Part shown: positions 24,784 to 32,806 of the stretch, in pieces
Numbering within the stretch: the stretch's first letter is position 1
Layout: each line of letters begins with the position of its first letter
Assembly: GCA_910574915.1 (NCBI GenBank)
Contig: CAJTCR010000006.1
Span: 1-64,000 of the forward strand
Reading direction: 5' to 3'
DNA length: 64,000 nucleotides
DNA from: Eubacteriaceae bacterium
Lineage (GTDB): Bacteria > Bacillota > Clostridia > Lachnospirales > Lachnospiraceae
The notes under the pieces: model-generated
Told to the model about the DNA's origin: nothing
The model's input: the letters and a program-made list of their open reading frames with translations, nothing else
Database searches by the model: none
Position numbers and translations under genes: made by a program

Positions 24784-26160
24784 ATGGAGCAGAAAAATAC
24801 AGATGTAAAAGTGCCGCTGATCAGTAAGATTGCTTACGGCATGGGGGATGTGGGGTGTAATTTTAGCTGGATGTTTGTCGGGAATTTCCTGATGATATTT
24901 TATACAGACGTGTTTGGAATTGGCATGGGGGCAGTCGCTGGGCTGATGCTGTTTTCCAGGTTCTGGGATGCGATTAACGATCCGGTGATCGGCGGGCTGA
25001 GCGATAAGACGCATACAAGATGGGGCAGATACCGCCCGTGGCTTTTGATTGCGGCGCCGCTGACTGCCGTTGTGCTGACGCTGACCTTTTGGGCGCATCC
25101 TGATTGGCCGTCAAATATTAAGATTGTCTATATGGCAGTGACTTACTGTATTTTGGTGTTAGGCTATACGTGCGTCAATATCCCTTATGGGACGCTGTGC
25201 GGCGCGATGACGCAAAATATAGAAGAACGGGCGAAAATCAATACGTTCCGTTCGGTCAGCGCGATGATCGCAATCGGCGTGATTAACATTATTACAGTTC
25301 CTTTGATTGCGGCGCTTGGAGACGGAAACGACAAGCGGGGGTATCTTTTGGTTGCTGCGATCTATGGAGGGATTTTTGCAGCCTGCCATATTTTCTGCTT
25401 TGCAAAGACAAAGGAAGTCGTGGAAGTGCCGGAAAAGGAGAAAATATCGCTGAAAACACAGCTTACATCCGTAGCGAAAAACAAGCCGTACATGATTGCG
25501 GTCGCAGGGCAGTTTTTGTTTGGCATTACGCTGTATGGAAGGAATGCGGATGCACTGTATTACTTTACCTATGTGGAAGGCAACCAGGCATTGTTCAGTA
25601 CATATTCGCTGTTTATTATTGTTCCTTCGATTATTGGCGCGGCATGTTTTCCGGTTGTTTTTAGGCTGACAAACAACAAAGGGCGTTCGGCATCCATCTT
25701 TGCGCTGCTGACGGGAATCAGCATGTTCGTCATGTACTTTTTTACAGCGAGTAAGACACCGGTTCCGTTTTATCTGTTTTCATGTCTGGCACAGTTTTTC
25801 TTTTCTGGATTTAATACAGCGATCTATGCGATTGTGCCGGACTGTGTGGAGTACGGCGAATGGAAGACAGGGCTTCGCAACGACGGTTTCCAGTACGCGT
25901 TTATTTCCTTGGGGAATAAAGTCGGGATGGCAATCGGTACTTCGCTGCTTGCCGGAGTATTGGGCAGTCTTGGGTATCTGGCAAACCAGCAGCAGTCACC
26001 GGCTGTGCTTGCTGTGATGAAGCATTCTTTTACGACGGTTCCAGGCATATTGTGGATCGTGACGGCGCTCGTCTTATATTTTTACCGTCTGAATAAGAAA
26101 ACCTATCATCAAATCGTGCAGGAGATTCAGGACAGGAAGGAGAACAGGAAACATGTATGA
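24784..26160 (+). CDS. GPH family sugar/polyol:cation symporter
   Basis: The 458-residue protein has 12 membrane helices and the GPH (melibiose/xyloside) signature. KIAYGMGDVGCNFSW opens the protein and DAINDPVIGGLSDKTHTRWGRYRPW follows in the loop after helix 2; the family uses Na+ or H+ to drive sugar uptake. It starts 27 bp after the dehydrogenase with GGAGG upstream and overlaps the kinase gene by 8 bp, so import, oxidation and phosphorylation are co-expressed. The substrate is probably a polyol or a hexose/pentose matching the dehydrogenase. Confidence 0.9.
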   Translation: MEQKNTDVKVPLISKIAYGMGDVGCNFSWMFVGNFLMIFYTDVFGIGMGAVAGLMLFSRFWDAINDPVIGGLSDKTHTRWGRYRPWLLIAAPLTAVVLTLTFWAHPDWPSNIKIVYMAVTYCILVLGYTCVNIPYGTLCGAMTQNIEERAKINTFRSVSAMIAIGVINIITVPLIAALGDGNDKRGYLLVAAIYGGIFAACHIFCFAKTKEVVEVPEKEKISLKTQLTSVAKNKPYMIAVAGQFLFGITLYGRNADALYYFTYVEGNQALFSTYSLFIIVPSIIGAACFPVVFRLTNNKGRSASIFALLTGISMFVMYFFTASKTPVPFYLFSCLAQFFFSGFNTAIYAIVPDCVEYGEWKTGLRNDGFQYAFISLGNKVGMAIGTSLLAGVLGSLGYLANQQQSPAVLAVMKHSFTTVPGILWIVTALVLYFYRLNKKTYHQIVQEIQDRKENRKHV

Positions 26161-27370
26161 TGTAGTTGCGTTAGGGGAACTGTTAATTGATTTTATACAA
26201 AATGGCAGCAGCCGGGATGGAAATCCGATGTTTGAGGCAAATCCCGGCGGTGCGCCGTGCAATGTGCTTGCGATGCTGGTGCGCCTTGGCTTTCAGACAG
26301 CGTTTATCGGAAAAGTAGGAGAGGATTCTTTTGGCAGGATGCTGGGAAAAAAGTTACAGGAAACGGGCATCTCCTGCGAAGGGCTGGTTTATGACGAAAA
26401 TATAAATACGACGCTGGCATTTGTGCATTCGCTGGCGGGCGGCGACCGGGATTTTTCGTTTTACAGAAATCCGGGAGCAGACGTGATGCTGACCGAACAG
26501 GAAGTCAGTAAAAAGCTGATTGAAACATGCTCCATCTTTCATTTTGGCTCCCTTTCGCTTACAAGGGAACCGGCGCTGGCCGCGACAAAAACGGCAGTTT
26601 TAGCCGCAAAGGAGGCGGGAAAGCTGATTTCCTTTGATCCGAATTTCAGAATGCCGCTGTGGGAGAGCGACAAACAGGCGAAAGAAGCTGTCTGGTATGG
26701 AATCGGCGCATGTGATATTTTAAAAATCGCAGACAATGAGATCCAATGGCTGACAGGACTGCAAAATTATGACGAAGGCGTGCAGGCAATCCGGGCACGT
26801 TCCGGGGCAAAATTAATTAATGTAACGCTGGGCGGACAGGGCAGCCTTGCATATTACGAGGATCAAAAAGTGTGCGGAAATCCGTTTTTAAGTGACCGCA
26901 CGATCGATACGACAGGTGCGGGAGATACGTTCTGCGCATGTGTGCTGGGCTTTGTGCTGGAGTATGGCTTGGAGCATTTAAAGGAGACAGACCTGGAACA
27001 AATGCTGCTGTTTGCAAACGCCGCGGCTTCGATTGTAACGACCCGGAAAGGAGCGCTGTGCTCAATGCCGGACAAAAAAGAGGTTATATCCCTGATCTGG
27101 GGAAGCAGGCAGAGGCAGGAGGCTTTAGAAGAAATCAAAACATTTCCGGTAGAGCTTCGTTCGGTGGATCAGGTGAAAGGTTTTGTCAATGATATGCGCC
27201 AGATCGAAGGGGACGCGCTGCTTTCGGTTGGAAAGTATGTAATTGACGCAAAATCCATTATGGGGATATTCAGCCTGGATCTGACAAATCCGTTTCAGCT
27301 TGCGATAGAGGAGTGGAAAGAAGAGTATATGCCGTTAGTTGAAAAATATCTGCGTAGTGAAAGAGAATAA
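26153..27370 (+). CDS. PfkB fructokinase-like protein fused to an HPr-like domain
   Basis: Residues 1-320 are a PfkB-family sugar kinase: ALGELLIDF, ANPGGAPCNVLAMLVRLG and the catalytic signature DTTGAGDTFCACVLGF. The 405-residue length exceeds the family norm by about 85. That tail (from about residue 327) reads VELRSVDQVKGFVNDM and YVIDAKSIMGIFSLDL, which matches HPr-like proteins around the regulatory Ser46 (here Ser368). The histidine of HPr (in the GLHARP segment) is not present. The kinase should make fructose 6-phosphate. The tail may act as an in-built Crh/HPr-like sensor. It overlaps the symporter gene by 8 bp. Repeat R3 follows about 30 bp after the stop. Confidence 0.88.
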   Translation: MYDVVALGELLIDFIQNGSSRDGNPMFEANPGGAPCNVLAMLVRLGFQTAFIGKVGEDSFGRMLGKKLQETGISCEGLVYDENINTTLAFVHSLAGGDRDFSFYRNPGADVMLTEQEVSKKLIETCSIFHFGSLSLTREPALAATKTAVLAAKEAGKLISFDPNFRMPLWESDKQAKEAVWYGIGACDILKIADNEIQWLTGLQNYDEGVQAIRARSGAKLINVTLGGQGSLAYYEDQKVCGNPFLSDRTIDTTGAGDTFCACVLGFVLEYGLEHLKETDLEQMLLFANAAASIVTTRKGALCSMPDKKEVISLIWGSRQRQEALEEIKTFPVELRSVDQVKGFVNDMRQIEGDALLSVGKYVIDAKSIMGIFSLDLTNPFQLAIEEWKEEYMPLVEKYLRSERE

Positions 27371-27404
27371 GGGGATAGTGAATGGGTTTGAAATTTGATT
27401 AGGT

Positions 27405-27708
27405 GTTGCTGTTTTACGGGAAGGGACGCCGGGAGAGGGGATGGGTACGCCCTGGCGGCGTCCGTTCCAGAATGCTAAGAAGCCCTAAGCATTCTGCTGG
27501 TACGCTGTGGTCACGTCCGGTCGCGGCACCTAGTTCGCTGCCTGCTGACAGCTAAAGGTGCCGCTTGGCTGCGCCCCTGGTTTTTTCCGCAGAATACTAA
27601 GAGCTTCTAAGCATTCTTCCAAAGCCGCCGCCAGGGCGTACCCATCCCCTCTCCCGGCTGTTCTTCGTAAATGCTACCAAAACAAATTCCATATGGTTTG
27701 TTTTGTTC
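27405..27708 (+). repeat. 3'-end inverted-repeat element, copy R3 (longest form)
   Basis: Perfect 33-bp arms 27428-27460 and 27626-27658 enclose three smaller stems: AGAATGCT/AGCATTCT (about 27469-27494), GCGGCACCT/AGGTGCCGC (about 27523-27563) and AGAATACT/AGCATTCT (about 27591-27617). Folded as RNA it would be a multi-branched junction on a long stem. It lies directly after the kinase gene on the same strand. Confidence 0.9.
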
Positions 27709-27793
27709 GTTGTGGTATTGGTACTACAGTGAACTTTATTTGATTTACGTTTTCCAAGGAACGATTTTGGACAAGTTTTTCATGTAAGACAAC

Positions 27794-27959
27794 CTAGAGC
27801 GTGTTTGAAAAATCATTCCTGCCATCTGCATTCCCCACTTTGCGTGATATTTGCGCCAAATTCAGGTTACATAGCCCGCTATGCGCTCTTCATTTGGCAC
27901 AAATCTCCCACAAATTGTGAAATACATCTGGCAGAAAGCATTTTTCAAACACGCTCTAG
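27794..27959. mobile_element. MITE, complete copy (166 bp)
   Basis: It has perfect 20-bp terminal inverted repeats (27794-27813 and 27940-27959), CTAG at each end as likely target duplication, and no reading frame. The two halves of the interior are also complementary along most of their length, so the whole unit folds back into one long imperfect hairpin. A truncated copy is at 19022. The parent transposon is not in the window. Confidence 0.9.
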
Positions 27960-28011
27960 TACAGCATTGCAGAAATAACATTATATTATCACATATAGTT
28001 GGTTCCACCTA

Positions 28012-28262
28012 AAATAAACCATATCGAGCTTGCTATTGGCAACACTTACGAAGAGCAGCCGGGAGAGCGGATCGGCATCCCCTTGCGGCGGCTTTGGAAG
28101 AATGGTTAGAAGCTCTTAGTATCCTGCAAAACAAACCAGGGGTGCCGCGACCGGACGCAGCCACAGCGTACCAGCAGGATACTTAGGGCTTCTTAGCATT
28201 CTGGAACGGACGCCGCAAGGGGGTGCCGATCCGCTCTCCTGGCGTTCCTTCATGAAGCGCCC
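28012..28262 (-). repeat. 3'-end inverted-repeat element, copy R4
   Basis: Arms 28058-28090 and 28211-28243 pair at 31 of 33 positions, and on the minus strand the internal hairpins (AGAATGCT type, GGTGCCGC type) are as in R3. The arm sequence differs from R3 at several positions that are compensated on the other arm. It follows the NCS2 permease stop by about 19 bp, in the permease's orientation. Confidence 0.88.
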
Positions 28263-28283
28263 CTAATCAAGCGCCCCTAATCA
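28256..28283. repeat. 14-bp tandem duplication across the permease stop codon
   Basis: AGCGCCCCTAATCA occurs twice in a row (28256-28269, 28270-28283). The second copy contains the TGA stop of the minus-strand permease, so the stop is repeated just downstream. It was probably made by slippage or by insertion of R4. Confidence 0.7.
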
Positions 28284-29678
28284 AGCATCCTTCTCTTTTG
28301 GAAGCAGCAAACTTAACAGCAAAGATACAACAAAAACACCCGCCACTGCATTCCCATTAAAAATATCTCCAACCGCAGACGGAAACGCCGCAAACAGGTT
28401 GCCGTCTGTCTGGGTCAGCCCGACGCCGACGCAGAAGGCGAGGGAGACAATCATCATTGTGCGGTCGTTAAAGACGCAGTCTTTGAGCATTTTAATGCCT
28501 TCATACATAATCGAGCCAAACATCATAACGGTACAGCCTCCAAGCACCGGCTGCGGCAGTGAATTGAAAAACGCGCCCAGCGGCGGGAACAGCGAAGATA
28601 AAATTAAAATCAGCGCGCCCATCAGGATGGTAAAGCGGTTAATGACGCCTGTCATCGTTACCAGCCCGACATTCTGGCTAAAGGAGGTAAGCGGCAGGCA
28701 CCCAAAGCACCCGGAGATCGTGCTGGAAAAGCCGTCTACCGCAAGGGAGCCTTGCAGCTCTTCAATTTTGATGTCACGTCCCAGCGCTCCGGTACAGACC
28801 GCGGTCGTCGCTCCTGCCGTCTCAGCGGCGGATACTAAAAATACGATCGCGATCGTAAAAAATGCGCCGAGATCAAACACAGGCATGTGGCTTGTAAAAA
28901 AGACAGGCTGCGGCAGGCTGAATATGCCGATTTCGCCGACGGTCTTTGTAATGCCTGAAAAATCAACTAACGGTGCGATGCCGGTAATGGTAAATACAAC
29001 GGATAACAAGTATCCCAAGAAAAGCCCGACCAGAATGTTCAGGTTTTTGTATACGCCGTTGAGCAGATAGCGCGAAACCAGGCATACGACAAGCGTAAAC
29101 AGTCCGACAAACAGGTGGTACCAGGCACCGAAGTCCGCGGCGCCGTTGCCGCCGCCCCAGGAATTCATGCTGACCGGGAGCAGCGAAAGGCCGATGGCAA
29201 TTACGACGTTGGCAGATACGACTGGAGTCAAAAACCGCTTCCAGTATTTTGCGCTTAAGCCTACAATGCCTTCGAAAATCCCTCCAAGGATCACGGCACC
29301 GATCATGCCCTCATAGCCCAGCGCAGGGTTGGTGCAGATCATCAAAAGGCTGCCTAAAAACGTAAAGCTGACTCCCATAACGATCGGCAGCTTAGAGCCG
29401 ATTTTCCAGACCGGATACAGTTGCAGGCACGTGCCGATGCCGGCAACAAACATGGCGCACTGCAACAGCCGCGTGATCTCCACGGCGGTTAACGATTCTG
29501 CGCTCCCCCTGACGACAGCCGCCCCGCAGACGATCAGCACGGGCGCTAAGTTTGATACAAACATAGCAAGTACGTGCTGCAATCCGAACGGGACTGCCTT
29601 GCTAAGAGGCACCCTCCCGTTTAACTGGTAAATATTTTTTTCACTTACAGTAGTTATTTGTTCTTCCTTATTCCCCAT
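28281..29678 (-). CDS. NCS2 family nucleobase (xanthine/uracil-type) permease
   Basis: The 465-residue protein has about 12-14 hydrophobic segments and the NCS2 pattern: PFGLQHVLAMFVSNLAPVLI in helix 1, MGVSFTFLG, and the substrate/ion motif QNVGLVTMTGVINRF with LPQPVLGG after it. The family imports xanthine, urate, guanine or uracil with H+ or Na+. Position immediately downstream of xanthine dehydrogenase remnants (14-bp gap) suggests xanthine or a related purine. With the dehydrogenase lost, the permease may now serve salvage. Start behind AAAGGAA. Confidence 0.9.
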   Translation of the reverse strand: MGNKEEQITTVSEKNIYQLNGRVPLSKAVPFGLQHVLAMFVSNLAPVLIVCGAAVVRGSAESLTAVEITRLLQCAMFVAGIGTCLQLYPVWKIGSKLPIVMGVSFTFLGSLLMICTNPALGYEGMIGAVILGGIFEGIVGLSAKYWKRFLTPVVSANVVIAIGLSLLPVSMNSWGGGNGAADFGAWYHLFVGLFTLVVCLVSRYLLNGVYKNLNILVGLFLGYLLSVVFTITGIAPLVDFSGITKTVGEIGIFSLPQPVFFTSHMPVFDLGAFFTIAIVFLVSAAETAGATTAVCTGALGRDIKIEELQGSLAVDGFSSTISGCFGCLPLTSFSQNVGLVTMTGVINRFTILMGALILILSSLFPPLGAFFNSLPQPVLGGCTVMMFGSIMYEGIKMLKDCVFNDRTMMIVSLAFCVGVGLTQTDGNLFAAFPSAVGDIFNGNAVAGVFVVSLLLSLLLPKEKDA

Positions 29679-29692
29679 AATTATTCCTTTCG

Positions 29693-29812
29693 TTAAACCT
29701 TCTCTGATTCTTCGTGTTTTCCAAGCCTCCTTAGCATCGTCTTTTTTACGGCGCGGAAAATATTTTCATATCCGGTGCAGCGGCACAGATGGCCGGACAT
29801 CAGCTTGCTCCA
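29693..29812 (-). pseudogene. Xanthine dehydrogenase [2Fe-2S] subunit, C-terminal remnant
   Basis: Only the last about 39 residues remain, including SGHLCRCTGYENIFRAV, the second iron-sulphur motif of the small subunit. It is fused in frame to the end of the FAD subunit; about 120 upstream residues and the gene start are missing. Confidence 0.85.
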
Positions 29813-30320
29813 TTCACCTCCCGAAAGACGAATCGACGTTTCCAGCGCGCGCTTTGCCAGTACGACGGCAATGTGCTCTCGGAACGCTTTGGAAGCGCGC
29901 CAGCTATCGCGCGGGTGGATATCGTCAAGCACCGCTTTTGCAGCTTCCTTGATCGTTTCTATTGTGACAGGCCTGCCTTATGCCGTCTGCTCCGCAAAAG
30001 AAGCGCGCATTGGCACCGGGCCGGCGACGCCGTATGCGATACGCATGTCCTCGATCGTCTTTTTGTCCGCTGACAGCTTGACGTTGACCGAGCATCCGGT
30101 CGTTGCGATATCCATTGCGTTTCGCATGGCATATTTGATATAGTGTCCCTGGTAGCCTTCATAGGCGGCTTTTGGAATCAGGATCGCTGTTTGCAGCTCG
30201 CCTGGACGCAAGTCTACTTTGCCTGCCTGAATGTAAAAATCCTGGATCGGTATGCAGCGTGCGCCGTTTTGTTCGGTGATTTCGATGACCGCATCCCATG
30301 CAAACAGCGTGGAAGCAGAG
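29813..30320 (-). pseudogene. Xanthine dehydrogenase FAD subunit, remnant
   Basis: The frame begins abruptly at SADSASTLFAWDAVIEI, lacking the first 100 or so residues with the FAD-binding part. It reads through IQDFYIQAGKVDLRPGE and RIAYGVAGPVPMRA, is stopped by TAA just after AEQTA, and continues in frame to HPRDSWRASKAFREH and RLSGGE. Both ends are deletion junctions with the neighbouring subunits. Confidence 0.85.
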
Positions 30321-31861
30321 TCGGCGGCTCGCCAAGTGCTTTCGTGCCAAATGCGCTTGTCGGTTCTGGATTTTCCACAAATACGGCTTTTAAACGCGGG
30401 TGATCCATAAAGGTGGACAGCTTGTTTTAACAGCGTAACGCGGCACATCGGGATATCCACCTCGACCTCGGCGATCGTACATCCAAAGGAATAGGCGTTG
30501 GATTTGATCTGGGACGTCGTTTCTGCCGTCAGGTGCTTGCTGTGGGAAGTGCTGTAAAGCGCTTCGGTAGACAGCTCGCCAAGTGTCATCAGCTTCCGGT
30601 TGTCCGTAAGGCGTACGATATTGCCGTCGATAATATCCAGGTTGTAAGGCTGCATACGGGTAAGCTCACAGGCATAGTTCAAAATGCGTTCTTTTAACAA
30701 AAGCCCGGTTTTACGGATGGCAAAGCCTGCGGTGTACGTCTGCCTGGAAGCATAAGCGCCTGTGACAAACGGTGTCACATCCGTGTCCTGGCACGAGATG
30801 ACATGGACGTTAGAGAGCGCAACGCCAAGCACATCTGCCGCCATCTGCGTATAAGCGGTATCCGCGCCCTGTCCGATCTCGGTTTCGCCAAGCTGTACCT
30901 GCAAGGAACCGTCCTGGTTGAGCACCATGCGGCACGACGACGTTTCCAGTGAGATCGGCCAGACGGCTGTATTATACCAAAATACGGCTGCACCGATGCC
31001 GCGGCGGATTTCTCCGGTTTGATTTTGATACTGCCTGCATTTTTGTTCATAGCCGATTTCTGCCATTGCTTTGTCCAGGCATTGGTTAAACGTATCGTAA
31101 TACAGCTCGTTTTTTGAAAACGGGTCGGTAAACCCTTTTGACATCAGAGTTTTGCGCCGAAAATCGATAGGGTCGATGCCCATTTTTGCCGCTACGTCCT
31201 GCGTATGGCATTCTACTGCCCACATTGCCTGCGGAATGCGCGCTCCTTCCATCTGGGCAAAGCAGATAAAGTTTTCAATACGGCAGTGCTGTACGACAGG
31301 CGTGTCATACCAGCCTTCCACTTTGGTAAGCCCTGGTTCTTTGATTGCTTCTTCGTAGTTTCCCTTGCGTATCTGCGTATGCTTTAAAATATTGTTTGGA
31401 TAGTTTTTATGTAGCTGCGGTGCATCGTCTTTCATCGCTTCTTGCATGTCCAGCACAAAAGGATAGGTCTCATATTCTACTTTGATTGCGCGCAGCGCCT
31501 GTGCCGCGGTGGTTTCGTCCTCCGCAGCGACAGCCGCAATATCGTCTCCGTAAAAACGCACGTCCTGCGTCAGTACGAGACGGTCGGCAATGTCCTGGTG
31601 ATCTGGGTCTGTAGACCACGGATGGCCTGCTGTTGCGAAATAGTGTTTCTCCTTGACGTCAAAGCAGGTAAAGATCTTTACGACTCCCGGTATTTTTTCT
31701 GCCTGAGAGGTGTCGATGGATTTTACTTTTCCGTGGGCAATGGATGCGTGCAGGATCTGTATGATATAAGCGCTTTTATCACACAAATCGTTTGCATATT
31801 TGGTGCGTCCGATCACCTTGTCATAGGCGTCGACGCGGGTTACTTTTTTTCCTGTATACAT
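30320..31861 (-). pseudogene. Xanthine dehydrogenase molybdenum subunit, remnant with internal deletions
   Basis: The start is normal (TRVDAYDKVIGRTKYANDL, an intact ribosome site and ATG at 31861). After QMEGARI about 190 residues, including the Gly-rich molybdopterin region, are missing in frame, and the text resumes at PQAMWAVECHTQDVAA. The segments LGETEIGQGADTAYTQ and TGAYASRQTY are present. After EVDIPMCRVTLLKQ another deletion with frameshift jumps to STFMDHPRLKAVFVEN and ends at the junction with the FAD subunit. The enzyme cannot be functional. Confidence 0.88.
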
Positions 31862-31887
31862 AGATGTTCCCTCCTTTTCGGTATCGG

Positions 31888-32132
31888 TTATTTGCCGTGT
31901 TTGTTTTTGGAATAGCCGTCTAGGTAATCTTCGATTTCTTTTTGCATCTTAAAAAATCCTTCCTCTTGGATCAGTACTTTGCCTTTTACAAGCTGGATCA
32001 GCCCGTTTTCTTCCAGTTTTTTGATGCTGCGGTTTAACGTGCGTACGCAAATGCCGATTTCGTCGGACATCTGATCTCTGCCGGATTTTAGTACGCCTGC
32101 TTTTGAAGCGGCAGTTTTTTAAAGATATCCAT
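31888..32132 (-). pseudogene. Crp/Fnr family regulator, collapsed
   Basis: ATG 32132 behind AGAGGTG reads MDIFKKLPL, the usual first residues of Crp/Fnr proteins. It then jumps, out of frame, to the C-terminal helix-turn-helix SGRDQMSDEIGICVRTLNRS and the normal end. The whole cyclic-nucleotide-type sensor domain is deleted. It stands divergent-free directly upstream of the xdh remnants and was probably their activator. Confidence 0.8.
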
Positions 32133-32204
32133 AGGAGCAATCACCTCTTTACTGTTTATTATAAAGGCAAACAGAAAAAGATAGAAAGGGCATATGGCAT
32201 ATTT

Positions 32205-32402
32205 ATGCAATTTAACAAAAAAACGGCAGATTCGACAAAAATATTTGATATTTTAGACAAAAAACAGAAGGATTTGCAGCAGTTTAAACAAACGGGGAGT
32301 ACTGGCTATGCCAGCATTTTTATTTTGCTATATCACATTCCGTTATGGATTGCAACAATAATTGTACTTATTTTTTGGAAAGTGCTTTCTAAATTGTCTT
32401 GA
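32205..32402 (+). CDS. Small membrane-anchored protein, unknown
   Basis: A 65-residue frame from ATG 32205 has a charged, helical N-terminal half (KIFDILDKKQKDLQQFKQ) and one C-terminal membrane helix (IPLWIATIIVLIFWKVL). The ribosome site is poor (AAAGGG about 13 bases upstream), and the frame is open further upstream. No family recognised. The next gene is of the same small-membrane kind. Confidence 0.4.
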   Translation: MQFNKKTADSTKIFDILDKKQKDLQQFKQTGSTGYASIFILLYHIPLWIATIIVLIFWKVLSKLS

Positions 32403-32427
32403 CATTTTATGATGCCTGTGTTATTGT
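32399..32427 (+). promoter_or_regulatory. Promoter ahead of the 42-residue membrane protein
   Basis: TTGACA (32399-32404), a 17-bp spacer and TATTGT (32422-32427). The TGA stop of the previous small frame lies inside the -35. Confidence 0.5.
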
Positions 32428-32506
32428 ATGTGAAATTTAAAGATATATCAGAGCTGTTATTGGAACTTATTGTTGAAATTGGACTTAGAAAAACAGGAGA
32501 TGTAAA

Positions 32507-32635
32507 ATGTTTTATATTAGTTATGTAGTATCGATTCTTGTCCTTGTCATTTTTATGATGCAGATTTTTAATACTTGGTCAGAGCAAATCAGGATGAAAT
32601 ATCAATGTGTCAGGGTGGAATCGAGAGAAGATTAA
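32507..32635 (+). CDS. Small membrane protein, 42 residues, unknown
   Basis: ATG 32507 follows AGGAGATG-type sequence and opens a 42-residue product: one membrane helix (YVVSILVLVIFMMQIF) and a basic cytoplasmic tail ending in ESRED. It has its own promoter and a terminator about 95 bp downstream, so it looks like a genuine monocistronic small-protein gene. I do not recognise it. Confidence 0.45.
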   Translation: MFYISYVVSILVLVIFMMQIFNTWSEQIRMKYQCVRVESRED

Positions 32636-32730
32636 GAGAAGCCAAAGAATCAGAATACATAATCCAATATGCATGGCCGTAAAAAATAAAATGAAAAGTT
32701 TTATTTTGCCATGCGGGACAAAGGACAGAA

Positions 32731-32784
32731 AAGAACCGCATTGTAGGTACACAGTAGTGTATGTTGCAGGGCGGTTCTTTTTTA
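32731..32784 (+). terminator. Rho-independent terminator
   Basis: AGAACCGC (32732-32739) pairs with GCGGTTCT (32771-32778), followed by T's to 32783, with further weak pairing in the loop. Confidence 0.75.
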
Positions 32785-32806
32785 TATAAAAAAGGAGGAG
32801 CTTGTT

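Noticed and set aside
27405-28262. CRISPR array or tandem repeat interpretation of the repeated blocks R3 and R4
   Set aside because: There are no regular spacers; the blocks are single, long inverted repeats in opposite orientation with a MITE between them.
28399-29070. Plus-strand open frame (223 codons) opposite the NCS2 permease
   Set aside because: It is a shadow of the permease; composition is atypical and no start signal or motif is present.
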